Shown: one piece after another, positions 6,848 to 16,163 of the stretch
Position numbering within the stretch: the first letter of the stretch is position 1
Layout: each line of letters starts with the position of its first letter
DNA from: Silvanigrella paludirubra
GTDB lineage: Bacteria; Bdellovibrionota_B; Oligoflexia; Silvanigrellales; Silvanigrellaceae
Length of the DNA: 35,205 bases
Assembly (NCBI RefSeq): GCF_009208775.1
Contig: NZ_WFLM01000008.1
Location: 1 to 35,205, forward strand
Direction: 5' to 3'
Made by a program: the position numbers and the translations under genes
Notes under the pieces: model-generated
What the model saw: the letters and a program-made list of their open reading frames with translations, nothing else
What the model was told of the DNA's origin: nothing
Databases searched by the model: none

Positions 6848-9007
6848 ATGACAAATAAAATTCGTATTAATAAAAATTCAATTAAACTTTCAAAAAATTT
6901 TTTATTTGAATTTGATGAATCACAAATAAATAATTTCAGTTTGAACGAAAATTTTTTGGGCTGGGAATATTCAGTTGGCAATATACGATCGGTTGTAATT
7001 CAAAAATATTTCCCAAATAGTAATATTATTTTTTATCCCATTACAAAAACATGTCTTCAAGAAAGTGCCATTGTAAAAAATATTGAGTTAGGATCAGACT
7101 ATTTTTCACATTTTAAAAATGCTCATATTTTAATTGATTTCCCTGAGGAAGTAACACCAATTCTTAGTAGTGTAATAAAAAGCTTTCCTCATTGTGTAAC
7201 ATTATCAACAAAGGAACATCTTGAAAATAAAATCTCATCAAATGAGAATGACACTTTATTAAATAAACTAATTGATGATCCTATTTTATTTATTGAACCA
7301 CTAGATACAAGAAGATATTTATTAAAATTATTACAAAAGACTTGCCTAAGTGTTCATTGCATTGGCGGAATAGAAAATATTTTACAATGGAGACTTCATA
7401 ACAATCATTATAATTTAGCAGAATCTCCCCAAACAGAACTCATGATATCTGGAGCGTTAACGACATGGATTCAAAATAATTTAGAAATAGATGAATCTAA
7501 TTTAATAAAACAAAATCCAAATATTAAAAGTGAATTCGAATTAGCATCAAAAAATATTATTCAATTTATTCAAAAACATCAAAACGAAAAAATCATAATT
7601 ATTTGTGGATATGAATTGCTGAAATTTTTAGGAAAAAAATTAGGAAAAATAAAAAACAAATCCGAATTTGAAACTATTTTTAATAATAACATATCCTCAT
7701 TTGTAGATGCAAAAGTAAAACACAATCATAAACAGTTTTTAATATCACAACCTTCCTATGAAACTTTTTCAGAATACATATCATTAACAGGATTTTTTGC
7801 TCGTGATATTATTAAAGAAGATCAATTTATTTTAAACTGGATAGATTTTGCTAGAAAAAGTTATTCATCTGCTTTTATCAGAACTTGTGAAAAATATGCG
7901 GATTGGACTAAACTAAAAATAAACGCTTCTCAAGAAAGAGATTATTTTCGATTTTCTTATCGTTTAGCATTAGACAGAAATATGCTTTTTCCAAGTATAT
8001 TTGATATTTTATTAGCAGCAACTTCAGTCATTGATTCAAACTTTGCTTATGAGCTTTTAAAAGAATGCAAAGATATTCCAAAAAATTTACTTTTTGAAAG
8101 TACTTTACATCAATTAGATTTACCATTAAATCTTTTTTTCAACCAAACATCCAAAATTAGTATTCAAAAATTTGAAACAATACAAAGTAACAAAAAATTT
8201 AATAAAGCTAAAATAAAATCGGTAGATAAATTGAATCAAAACAAATCGACCGATCCCGTTAGTGAAGAAAAATATGCTGATAATCATTGGGTGCATGAAG
8301 ATCATCCCTATTCTTGCTCGTTTCCAAGTGAAGATATTTTTATGGAAAAACTTGCTCTGAATATTAAAAAAAATATGAGTGATAAATTAAAATCTCAAGA
8401 GATTACTTTTCATGAATTACAAACAGATTTTTGTGAAGGTATTGATTTAAGAGAAACAATACGAAATTGGCATAAAGAAAAAATTATTATTAAAGATTTA
8501 CACAACACGGGAAAACCAGATATCGGAACGGTTGTCTTTAGTTTTGTTGATACATCTCAGGATAATAATTATTCATGGCGATCTTTTTGGCTTGCTGAAC
8601 AACATGATGATAGTAATTTAATGTTTTATGCAACTCCATTTAAAGATAATTTAATTGGACCTGGAATTGCTAAAAGTGAATTTGGTGGTTTTGCCGTAAT
8701 TCCGCTTCCAAGTGCTATTGAAAATCCATGGGGAAATCCATTTATTCAACATTATGCTAAAAACGCAACAGAGTATTTAATTCTTGCTGGAGCACTTTCA
8801 ACAAACCATAAAAGTATTTTATTTATTTCTAATCATCCTCCTTCACAACACATCTCAAAAATTTTAAAACAAAGTAGGAAAAATATCATCTACGCAAAGT
8901 TAGATGAATTTCCTCAAGAAGATATTAGAATGGTTCGCACATTTCATATTCTAGCAGAAGCTGGCGTAAGAAGTTATGCTCAAAAGTACATTAGAAAGGA
9001 CTCCTAA
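6848..9007 (+). CDS. Unrecognised 719-aa protein, likely partner of the MoxR-type ATPase
   Basis: I do not recognise a family. There is no signal peptide or membrane segment, so it should be cytoplasmic. Residues 1-430 form a mixed alpha/beta region with hydrophobic strands such as NAHILIDF (91-98) and KIIIICGYELLKFLG (248-262). Residues 430-475 are a Lys/Ser/Asn-rich linker. Residues 476-719 form a second domain with many aromatic residues: TVVFSFVDTSQD (561-572), SWRSFWLAEQHDD (576-588), EFGGFAVIPLPS (611-622), and a final region ending RMVRTFHILAEAGVRSYAQ. DTSQD looks superficially like a VWA MIDAS start but lacks DxSxS and the later MIDAS residues. The gene lies 17 bases after the AAA+ gene and 4 bases before the M16 peptidase gene, so all are probably cotranscribed. 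The ATG at 6848 has only a weak purine-rich SD. Confidence 0.8.
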   Translation: MTNKIRINKNSIKLSKNFLFEFDESQINNFSLNENFLGWEYSVGNIRSVVIQKYFPNSNIIFYPITKTCLQESAIVKNIELGSDYFSHFKNAHILIDFPEEVTPILSSVIKSFPHCVTLSTKEHLENKISSNENDTLLNKLIDDPILFIEPLDTRRYLLKLLQKTCLSVHCIGGIENILQWRLHNNHYNLAESPQTELMISGALTTWIQNNLEIDESNLIKQNPNIKSEFELASKNIIQFIQKHQNEKIIIICGYELLKFLGKKLGKIKNKSEFETIFNNNISSFVDAKVKHNHKQFLISQPSYETFSEYISLTGFFARDIIKEDQFILNWIDFARKSYSSAFIRTCEKYADWTKLKINASQERDYFRFSYRLALDRNMLFPSIFDILLAATSVIDSNFAYELLKECKDIPKNLLFESTLHQLDLPLNLFFNQTSKISIQKFETIQSNKKFNKAKIKSVDKLNQNKSTDPVSEEKYADNHWVHEDHPYSCSFPSEDIFMEKLALNIKKNMSDKLKSQEITFHELQTDFCEGIDLRETIRNWHKEKIIIKDLHNTGKPDIGTVVFSFVDTSQDNNYSWRSFWLAEQHDDSNLMFYATPFKDNLIGPGIAKSEFGGFAVIPLPSAIENPWGNPFIQHYAKNATEYLILAGALSTNHKSILFISNHPPSQHISKILKQSRKNIIYAKLDEFPQEDIRMVRTFHILAEAGVRSYAQKYIRKDS

Positions 9008-9011
9008 AAAT

Positions 9012-10493
9012 ATGTGTCTTCAGGATAAATATAAATTATTTAAGCATTATTATTATTTTTTTAAGATGTTTTGCTTTTCAACAATTTTAATAATAACCTC
9101 TTTATCTAAATATACCCTAGCTGCAGAAATTCCAAAATTAACTCAAACTGCAATAATAATACCAGGATCAAATATACAAGCTTATAAATACGATTTATCG
9201 AATGGCCTAAAACTTATTGTTGTTCCAGACAAAAGAAACCCAATTGCTACAATCCATTTTATATTAGATGCGGGAAGCAATCGTGAAAGTAAAGGAACAA
9301 CGGGTTTAGCTCATTTTTTTGAACATATGATGTTTCGAAAAACCATTGGTACACCTGAAGGAAATTACGATAAAGTATTAAATTCTGTTGGTGGAAGCGG
9401 AAATGCGGGGACAAATGATTCCTTTGTTACCTTTTATTCTAGTTTTCCAGGCCCTGCATTAGAAACTATGCTAAAATTAGAGGCTGCTCGTTTTCAAAAT
9501 TTAGATATTACAGAACCTTATTATTCCATTGAAAAAGGCGCTGTTATATCTGAAAGAAAGCTTAGAGTTGAAAATGATCCTATGACACGTAGTAATGAAC
9601 TCATAAGAGCAATTACAGAACGAGACACACCTATGGAATGGATGACCATCGGTTCAAAAAAAGATGTTGAAAACATGAGTATTGATGCTGCTAAAATATT
9701 TTATAAAAATTTTTATACTCCAGATAATACATTAATGATTGTTGGTGGGCCTTTTGATCCCAAAAATGTTGCTACTTTAGTTCAAAAATATTTTGGTGAT
9801 TGGAAAGGAAAACTAAATATTCAGCATAACAAACTTCCTAGTGATTATTTTACAAGAGATCTTGGTAAAAGATTTATTTGTAGTGCTCCTGTATTTACAA
9901 AAAAATATAAAATTGTTTATCCATCTAATACCTCTAATATAAAATCCATAATTTATTCTTTAATTTTTCAATCACTTTTAGATGATAATATAAATGGAAC
10001 TTTTGAAAGAAGATTATTAAAAGAAAAACTAACTACAGACTTTAATTTTTATAAAGTTTACTGGCAAAATCAAAACAATCCACTAATCGTAAATTTTTCA
10101 TTATCCAAAGATCAAAAATTAGATCCAGTTTTAAAATTTTGGGAAAAAGGAATTGAAGAAGTTTTAAATAAACCAATTAGTGATAAAATAAGAAGACAAA
10201 TTTTAAAACAATTAGCAGTGTCTAATGCAGAAACGGCAGAAAAAATGACTGGACTTGTAAATACAATTCTTGATAATACTTTTTTCTTAAATGACTTTAA
10301 CTCGGCAGGACAAGCTGAAAAAATTGTGAAATCAATTACAAATGAAGCTTTTAGACAATGGGTAAAAGAAAATTTAGGTTTAAATAAATTTTATATAACT
10401 GGAGTTGTAACACCGAATGAAGCTCCTTCTTGTAATGATTTTTATGCTGAATATCAAAAAAATAAGGAAGCAAAAAATGTTCCCGCTAAATAA
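9012..10493 (+). CDS. M16 family zinc metallopeptidase, catalytic subunit (exported)
   Basis: A 493-residue M16 (insulinase/pitrilysin-type) peptidase with an N-terminal export signal (hydrophobic 19-32, likely cleavage after TLAA near residue 38). It carries the inverted zinc motif HFFEH (H101, E104, H105) and the distal Glu ligand in VISERK (E181), 76 residues on. A second M16 lobe follows. The ATG at 9012 has AAGGA 11 bases upstream. An in-frame ATG at 8976 would overlap the previous gene, and one at 9066 lacks an SD. The next gene encodes an M16 protein without the zinc motif. Such pairs work as heterodimers, the inactive subunit helping to form the substrate chamber, here probably in the periplasm degrading peptides. 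Two OppA-type peptide-binding proteins are encoded nearby. Confidence 0.92.
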   Translation: MCLQDKYKLFKHYYYFFKMFCFSTILIITSLSKYTLAAEIPKLTQTAIIIPGSNIQAYKYDLSNGLKLIVVPDKRNPIATIHFILDAGSNRESKGTTGLAHFFEHMMFRKTIGTPEGNYDKVLNSVGGSGNAGTNDSFVTFYSSFPGPALETMLKLEAARFQNLDITEPYYSIEKGAVISERKLRVENDPMTRSNELIRAITERDTPMEWMTIGSKKDVENMSIDAAKIFYKNFYTPDNTLMIVGGPFDPKNVATLVQKYFGDWKGKLNIQHNKLPSDYFTRDLGKRFICSAPVFTKKYKIVYPSNTSNIKSIIYSLIFQSLLDDNINGTFERRLLKEKLTTDFNFYKVYWQNQNNPLIVNFSLSKDQKLDPVLKFWEKGIEEVLNKPISDKIRRQILKQLAVSNAETAEKMTGLVNTILDNTFFLNDFNSAGQAEKIVKSITNEAFRQWVKENLGLNKFYITGVVTPNEAPSCNDFYAEYQKNKEAKNVPAK

Positions 10494-12066
10494 AAAATAT
10501 TTTTTTAACACATTACTTATAAGCAAATTGTTTTTATTAACCTCAATTTTATTTAACAGTGCTTATGGTCAAGAAGCACTTCAATCAACAAGACCAATTG
10601 TTTTTTCTAAACCAACAGAATTAAATTGGAGATCCATTACTTGGCCTAGTATAAATTACTCAAGAATACCTGTTGATGGTGGCGCAGCTATTTACACACT
10701 GCCTAGTGAGTCCGCACTTAAATTTAAAATAAATATTATATTACCTGGCGGTGTTTATTCATTACCCAAAGAAGATCGTCCCTCTTATGGGGCAATGGTT
10801 GACCTACTTGCTTATGGAGGAATAGGTAATTTAAATTTTGACGAATTGCAAAATTATACAACAGAATATGGTATTAATTTAAAAACATCATTACTTGCAA
10901 ATGGCCAAATTATTATTTCTACAGATGCACTTACTCAAGACTTTTCTCGAGTTATTGATTTATTGACAGACATTATTTTAAAACCTCGTTTTGATAAAGC
11001 AGCACTCCCGCTTTGGAAACAGCAATCAAATGATGCTTTTAAAAATCTTCTTGACTCTAATACATCAGAAAAACAATTTCGTTTTATAGATCAACAAGCT
11101 AATTCAATGATATTTGGCAAGGATCATTATTTTGCAACAACAATTGATCGCTCCTCACCAAAATCAATTGATAAAATTAATTATGATAAAATAAAAGAAC
11201 TTTATAAAAAAACAATTAGTAGAAATGGTTTAAATGCTTTTATTTCTGGATCTTATTCTCAAAAAGATTTAGACAAATTAAAAAATTTAATTTCAAAAAT
11301 TCCTTATTTAGAACCTTCTATTAGAACTTGGTTACCATCAAGAAATATAGAAAATACAAATTTAAAATCAATTCGTACCGAAATTATTACTAAACCTGAT
11401 ATGAGCCAGTGCAATATTTCTTTAAGATATTATTTTCCTAAAATTGGAAAATTAAATTCTATCGAATCAATACAATTCGATATATTAGAAGATATATTTT
11501 CTTCTAGTGGAGGAATTGTTGGAAATGATAGATTTTCAAAAGCACTAAGAGCGGATTCCGGCATAAGTTATTCACCACATGCCTATTTCAACGAAACCGT
11601 TCTTTATCCAAATACAGATATTGGAATGTTTAGCATGACTTTTCAAAGCCCAAACGAAAGAATTGCAGAAGCAATCCAACTGGCAACAAAAACCTGGGAT
11701 GAATTTTTAAAAAATGGAATCACTCAAGAAGAACTTGATAATTCAAGAACCTCTCTAATAAATAGAATGCTTGCAAGCGAATTAACCGTATTTAATCGTT
11801 CCGATGAACTTATGGGACAAATATTAAGAGGTCTTTTGCCAAGTATTAATCCTATTGAATTTAATCTTGCAAAGCTAGATAAACAAAGAAACTTAGCAAA
11901 TATAAATGATACTTTAAAAAAGCTTTCAAAAGATTCCATTTACCCAGTTCTTGTTATTATGGGAAATCCTAACGCAGAACAAATTAGTCAAATTAAGAAA
12001 ATAAATAATATAGAAATTGTTAATTTAACTGATTTAACAACATTAACAAAACAATATTTAAATTAA
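10477..12066 (+). CDS. M16 family peptidase, zinc-site-lacking partner subunit (exported)
   Basis: A 529-residue M16-fold protein with a Sec signal (MFPLNKKYFF..., likely cleavage after AYG near residue 34). Where HxxEH should stand it has SYGAMVDLLAYGG, so it cannot bind catalytic zinc. The C-terminal lobe keeps the pattern SGGIVGNDRFSKALR followed by GISYSPHAYF, which matches the Arg/Tyr substrate-contact region that inactive M16 subunits supply. The start is the ATG at 10477, inside the end of the catalytic-subunit gene (17-base overlap), with AAGGAAG 6 bases upstream. The overlap suggests translational coupling, as expected for a one-to-one heterodimer. An upstream in-frame start at 10417 would spoil the signal peptide. 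Confidence 0.9.
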   Translation: MFPLNKKYFFNTLLISKLFLLTSILFNSAYGQEALQSTRPIVFSKPTELNWRSITWPSINYSRIPVDGGAAIYTLPSESALKFKINIILPGGVYSLPKEDRPSYGAMVDLLAYGGIGNLNFDELQNYTTEYGINLKTSLLANGQIIISTDALTQDFSRVIDLLTDIILKPRFDKAALPLWKQQSNDAFKNLLDSNTSEKQFRFIDQQANSMIFGKDHYFATTIDRSSPKSIDKINYDKIKELYKKTISRNGLNAFISGSYSQKDLDKLKNLISKIPYLEPSIRTWLPSRNIENTNLKSIRTEIITKPDMSQCNISLRYYFPKIGKLNSIESIQFDILEDIFSSSGGIVGNDRFSKALRADSGISYSPHAYFNETVLYPNTDIGMFSMTFQSPNERIAEAIQLATKTWDEFLKNGITQEELDNSRTSLINRMLASELTVFNRSDELMGQILRGLLPSINPIEFNLAKLDKQRNLANINDTLKKLSKDSIYPVLVIMGNPNAEQISQIKKINNIEIVNLTDLTTLTKQYLN

Positions 12067-12085
12067 TGAAAGTGGAGAAATAAGT

Positions 12086-12391
12086 ATGATTAAATCATTT
12101 TCTGTTTCATCTGGTTCTGCAAACGATTTCATTCAAAAAGTAACTGAATCTCTTTCTGGGAGAGAGCTTGGAAAAATTGCAAGTGTTACATTATCTGGTG
12201 AAAATGTAATTATTACATTTTCTAAATTAGGTAAAAGTGAAGTTATTTTTAATTTGAATAAAGAAACAAATGGTTTTAAATGCACCCATTTTTCTGAAAA
12301 AATATCATTCACCCATAAAGCCTTCCGATCAGATATTGAAGGAAAGCTATCAAAAGTATTAGAATCAAATGGCGCTAAAGTAGAAATATAA
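12086..12391 (+). CDS. Small unknown protein, 101 aa
   Basis: No family is recognised. It has no signal peptide or membrane segment and is predicted cytoplasmic, probably alpha/beta. It begins MIKSFSVSSGSANDF with two amphipathic strands near 30-60 (ASVTLSGENVIITF, SEVIFNL) and a C-terminal helix (IEGKLSKVLESNGAKVEI). The gene starts 20 bases after the inactive M16 gene, with GGAG about 10 bases upstream of the ATG. It looks like the last member of the pgi-AAA+-M16 run. No clear terminator follows. Confidence 0.7.
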   Translation: MIKSFSVSSGSANDFIQKVTESLSGRELGKIASVTLSGENVIITFSKLGKSEVIFNLNKETNGFKCTHFSEKISFTHKAFRSDIEGKLSKVLESNGAKVEI

Positions 12392-12592
12392 GTAAAAAAA
12401 AAGAGTGAACATCTTAGCTTTCCATTAGAATATCAAAAATTATCAAAATTAGAATAAATAAACAAAATTAATTTTAAATAAACATTAAAATACATAACCA
12501 TTAATAAATATTAGATAAAATTTGCAAAATGAAAAAATTTATTGTTAATATCCAATCGGATTTACTTTTTTATAGATAAAGGATTTTGTTTT

Positions 12593-13408
12593 ATGAAAAA
12601 AGTTTTTTTACCGATTGTCGTTTCGTTATCATTTTTAAGTTGTAAAAACGACTCAAGCGAAGAAAATTTAATAAAAGAGAATTATATTTCAAATAGAGCA
12701 ATTTTAAGATACTCAGCCGTAGGATCGATGAATGTTGATATTCTATGCCCTAAAGTATTAAAAGGCAATAAGGATTGGAGCAGCAAAAATGTTACTTTTA
12801 GACAAAATTCACCCATTTATTTAATATCAAATGTAAAATGCTCAATAACAATTAATACATATACAACTGCTAATGGCGTTACCTTGACACCTGATAACAC
12901 TCCCGCTGTCTTAAGTTTAAATTCATCTGGTTCAGGAAGTTTTGATCATGTTTATTATCATGATGGATCTGGAAATCATGAATACTTATCAGCAAGCGCA
13001 TTAAATTATGAAATTTATGTGTATGAAAACTCTAGTTTTCCAGTTAAGGAAATTGATGGATTATTTGTAGATGCAAATGCAAATTTGAAAGACATTTCTG
13101 TTCCACTTCATAGTTCATTCGTAATCCCATTTAAATTTTCTTCTTTTGCAAATTTAACAATAAATTCCTTAACAGTAAAAACAGATGGATTAAATACTAC
13201 AATTGGAGCAGGAGTAAATGACTGGACAGTTTCAAATATTAATAATTGTACAAACTTTACAAGCAATTGTTCACTTAGTTTAAAATATTCTCCAACAAAA
13301 GAAGTCAAAGAATTTGATGATGATAGTGAACTTAATATTGAATATAAAGTAGCTGGCACAGCAGACATTATATCTACTTCTGTTCCTATTCGTTTTAAAA
13401 CTAAATAA
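12593..13408 (+). CDS. Predicted lipoprotein, CPxxLxGNxDW family, 271 aa
   Basis: The lipoprotein signal is MKKVFLPIVVSLSFLSC (Cys17). A secreted, beta-rich domain with few charged residues follows. It shares with the next gene product the pattern ...CPKVLKGNKDWSSKNVTF...CSITINTYT, so the two are paralogues. A cysteine after the GNxDW segment is conserved in both and could pair with the CP cysteine. The C-terminal half has two more cysteines (NNCTNFTSNCSL) and an acidic stretch near FDDDSE. The ATG at 12593 has AAAGGA 9 bases upstream, and the upstream frame extension is dismissed because it would displace the lipobox. Function is unknown; an outer-membrane or surface adhesin-like role is only a guess. 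Confidence 0.75.
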   Translation: MKKVFLPIVVSLSFLSCKNDSSEENLIKENYISNRAILRYSAVGSMNVDILCPKVLKGNKDWSSKNVTFRQNSPIYLISNVKCSITINTYTTANGVTLTPDNTPAVLSLNSSGSGSFDHVYYHDGSGNHEYLSASALNYEIYVYENSSFPVKEIDGLFVDANANLKDISVPLHSSFVIPFKFSSFANLTINSLTVKTDGLNTTIGAGVNDWTVSNINNCTNFTSNCSLSLKYSPTKEVKEFDDDSELNIEYKVAGTADIISTSVPIRFKTK

Positions 13409-13495
13409 AATATAAAATATCTGATTCTCTTGTCTGCCCCATTGATTGTTCGCTCAAAAACATAAGCATTAAATTTGCTAAAAGGAGACATTTGT

Positions 13496-14392
13496 ATGAA
13501 AAAACTCATTGCACTTGCATCTATTGTTGTTTTTATTTCTGGTTGTGGAAGAAAATATAGCAGAGATTCTTCATCTGCTTCTTCTGAATCGGGCTCTGGA
13601 GATTTAGATCCAAGCAAATTAACAACAGTAAACATTAAAAATTTTAATTCAAGCACTTCAGACTTTACTCAATTGATTTTGGATTTAAAGTGCCCTAATG
13701 CCCTTCCTGGAAACAATGATTGGAAAGAAAACGGCGTTACCGTTACAAATGCAAATCCTTCATTTAACCTTGTAAAGGGAGTTGCTTGTACAATAACACT
13801 TCAAAATTATACGGATTCGACTCAATCATTTACCCCAAAAGCGGCTCCGCTCATTTTAAATATTTCAGAGGTTGGCATAGGAACTTTAACAGATCCTGCT
13901 GTGGAATATTCAAAAAATCCCTCTGATAGTAAAACATGGTACTTTGCTGCAAATACAACAACTGCCTATGCTGTGGTTTTAAATTTTGGAAAAGATCCAG
14001 ACAATGTGATATCAGAAATTGTAAATAAAGAAATGAAACCTATTTCAGTGACTGCGGGACATGGAGAGATGCCTCCTACTGTAACTGGACTTCAATTAAC
14101 TAAAACCCTAAAAAGCAACGGTATAGATCCAGAATATTCTTTATTTGGTAATGCAACAAACTATGATTCTTGTAAAGTATTTAAGTTATCAGACTTAACA
14201 AATTATGATTATAAATCTATAAATACGGTATTTAACGGATCAGCAGGAAAAAATTGTCCTGGAAATCTTCTAGATGGGACTCAAGGAAATTGGAGTCTAA
14301 CCGCTAGCAATGAAGGAGGTATCATTATTTGGGCTAAAACGGGATCACAATTTATTGGTTACACCTATGTAAAAATCAATGCAAATCTATAA
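13496..14392 (+). CDS. Predicted lipoprotein, CPxxLxGNxDW family, 298 aa
   Basis: The signal MKKLIALASIVVFISGC gives a good lipobox (ISGC, Cys17). It is followed by a Ser/Gly-rich linker (SSASSESGSGD) that would tether a folded domain to the membrane. The segment LKCPNALPGNNDWKENGVTV, then a second cysteine in ACTITLQNYT, matches the preceding gene product. The C-terminal half (FGNATNYDSCKVFKLSD, GNWSLTASNEGGIIIWAKTG) is not shared and looks beta-rich. AAGGAGA precedes the ATG at 13496. The gap from the upstream paralogue is 87 bases, so the pair may be cotranscribed after a local duplication. A minus-strand ORF over 13108-13656 is a shadow. Function is unknown. Confidence 0.75.
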   Translation: MKKLIALASIVVFISGCGRKYSRDSSSASSESGSGDLDPSKLTTVNIKNFNSSTSDFTQLILDLKCPNALPGNNDWKENGVTVTNANPSFNLVKGVACTITLQNYTDSTQSFTPKAAPLILNISEVGIGTLTDPAVEYSKNPSDSKTWYFAANTTTAYAVVLNFGKDPDNVISEIVNKEMKPISVTAGHGEMPPTVTGLQLTKTLKSNGIDPEYSLFGNATNYDSCKVFKLSDLTNYDYKSINTVFNGSAGKNCPGNLLDGTQGNWSLTASNEGGIIIWAKTGSQFIGYTYVKINANL

Positions 14393-14409
14393 ATAAATAG
14401 TTAAAATGT

Positions 14410-16008
14410 TTAGTTATTCTTTAATTTAATTTCAGAAACTAAAAAGCTTTCAATTCTATTTACCTTAAAGTCATATACATAAGGCTTCACTAGATAATGA
14501 TTTACAAGACTGAATATTGGAATAATAGGTAAATCTTCCATTAAAATTAGTGAAGCCTGGTGATTTAGTTCTTTTCTTTTAACAGGATCAATTTCATTCA
14601 TAATTTCACTTACAACATAATCATATTTTGGATTTTCATAATTAGAAATATTTAATTTATTTGAACTAGTGTGATTATTAAAAAAATCGTAGATATCATT
14701 TATATTTGCAACTGTCTCAATCTTAATCACTTGAAAATTTTCTGTCTTAGGGTTTTCTATAATCTTAAACCAATTTTTAAATTCAAATTCAGTTTGTACT
14801 CCTAAAATATTCCGCCAACAATTTGAAATATAATTTGCAACATTTCTATCTAATTCTGATTTATAATAACTTACTTTTATTTTTAAGGGAGTTTCTTTAG
14901 AAAATCCAGCTTCAAGATAAAGTTTTTTCGCCTCTTCAATTTGTTTTTCTCTAGTCCAATGATACCAATATGGATATGCTGGAAAGTCATTTTTTAATCC
15001 ATTAGGTAAAAAATGATAGAGAGGAATTTGTAAATTTTTATAAACAGTTCTATTTAATTCCTCTCTATCTATAGCAATACTTAAAGCCTGTCTCAATTTT
15101 TTATTATTAAAAGGTGCTAAAGAAGTATTAATATAATAAAAATAGCCTCCTAATATAGGAACTTTAATAATTTCGGATGAATGAATATTTATGACTTCTT
15201 TAAATCCTTCTATTTTTGCATCACTAATGATATCTATTTTTCCATTTATATATAATTTATATAGCTTATGAAAATCTGAAAAATAATAAAAATTTACTTT
15301 ATTTATAATATTTTTACTTTCATTCCAATAATATTTATTCTTAATTAAAGTTATTTTTTTTCCGTTTTTAAATTTTTTTAAGACATAACTTCCATTACTA
15401 ACAATATTTTGAGGTAAAATAAATTTTTCTCCATATTTTTCTACATTTTTTTTCTGAACAGGAAAGGTTACGGGTTCAGATAAACTTTCAAGTAAAATAG
15501 GAGTAGGTTTGGTTAAATATATTTCTAGTATGTTATTATTTATTGCTTTAACTCCGAGAGAAGAAGCTGGTTTTTTTCCCAATAATATTTCTTTTCCATT
15601 TTCAATAAATTCTGATAAATACGTATTTCTATGAAAAACATTTGCACTAAATATTCTTTGAATAGAATATACAAAATCATGTGCTGTTAGGTCAGAACCG
15701 TCTGACCATTTCATATTTTTTCTCAAATAAAAAGTGTAAGTTTTTCCATCTGAACTTAAATTCCACTTTTCAGCTGCTCCAGGAACTATTTTACCGGCAC
15801 CATTTAAAGTAACAAGACCTTCAAATATTTGTCTATTAATTAAAGAACATATTATTATTTGACATTTTTGAGGGTCTCCTATTTTTAAACTATAAAAAAA
15901 ACCAATATTTAATTCAGATTTATTGTTATTTAAATTATTTGAATTTATTATTGCATATGATGACATGTGAATAAGAAAAAATAAAAATAAGATAATTTTA
16001 AATTTCAT
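14410..16008 (-). CDS. oppA: Oligopeptide ABC transporter substrate-binding protein, OppA-like (copy 1)
   Basis: A 532-residue SBP_bac_5 protein with a Sec signal (MKFKIILFLFFLIHMSSYA). It has the family's N-terminal pattern IFEGLVTLNGAGKIVPGAAE and KMKWSDGSDLTAHDFVYSIQR-like segments (read in parts: WSDGSDLTAHDFVYS), then KLRQALSIAIDREEL in the second domain. It delivers short peptides to an Opp-type transporter, but no oppBCDF genes lie in the window. It is clearly paralogous to the product of 18893-20503, with which it shares LGVKAIN, the NNKKLRQALSIAIDRE run and the C-terminal NHxA/PIxPI region. The SD AGGAG lies 12 bases from the ATG, rather far. It could act as a chemotaxis or signalling receptor instead of a transport component. 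Confidence 0.9.
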   Translation of the reverse strand: MKFKIILFLFFLIHMSSYAIINSNNLNNNKSELNIGFFYSLKIGDPQKCQIIICSLINRQIFEGLVTLNGAGKIVPGAAEKWNLSSDGKTYTFYLRKNMKWSDGSDLTAHDFVYSIQRIFSANVFHRNTYLSEFIENGKEILLGKKPASSLGVKAINNNILEIYLTKPTPILLESLSEPVTFPVQKKNVEKYGEKFILPQNIVSNGSYVLKKFKNGKKITLIKNKYYWNESKNIINKVNFYYFSDFHKLYKLYINGKIDIISDAKIEGFKEVINIHSSEIIKVPILGGYFYYINTSLAPFNNKKLRQALSIAIDREELNRTVYKNLQIPLYHFLPNGLKNDFPAYPYWYHWTREKQIEEAKKLYLEAGFSKETPLKIKVSYYKSELDRNVANYISNCWRNILGVQTEFEFKNWFKIIENPKTENFQVIKIETVANINDIYDFFNNHTSSNKLNISNYENPKYDYVVSEIMNEIDPVKRKELNHQASLILMEDLPIIPIFSLVNHYLVKPYVYDFKVNRIESFLVSEIKLKNN

Positions 16009-16091
16009 AAATGCAATTCACTCCTGAATAAATATACTTTCATTTGATAATTCTTTTTTTTCTAAAATCTCCATAAGGTTAAATTTTAAAC

Positions 16092-16120
16092 TTGAGTCTC
16101 TTACTTCCTTGAGTTATGAG
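16092..16120 (+). promoter_or_regulatory. Candidate promoter for the 83-aa gene
   Basis: TTGAGT (16092-16097) and TATGAG (16115-16120) are separated by exactly 17 bp, each matching four of six consensus bases. Transcription would start about 37 bases before the ATG at 16164. The same stretch lies upstream of oppA copy 1 on the other strand. Confidence 0.3.
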
Positions 16121-16163
16121 GAATTCTTGATTTCTTGTTTTGCCCACTTAAGGAGAAAAACCA

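Noticed and set aside
8548-8583. DTSQD in the 719-residue protein as a VWA MIDAS
   Set aside because: VWA needs DxSxS plus later Thr and Asp in fixed context. The third position is Asp and no supporting motifs follow.
13108-13656. 182-aa minus-strand ORF
   Set aside because: It runs antisense across the ends of two lipoprotein genes that have SDs and lipoboxes; no family features of its own.
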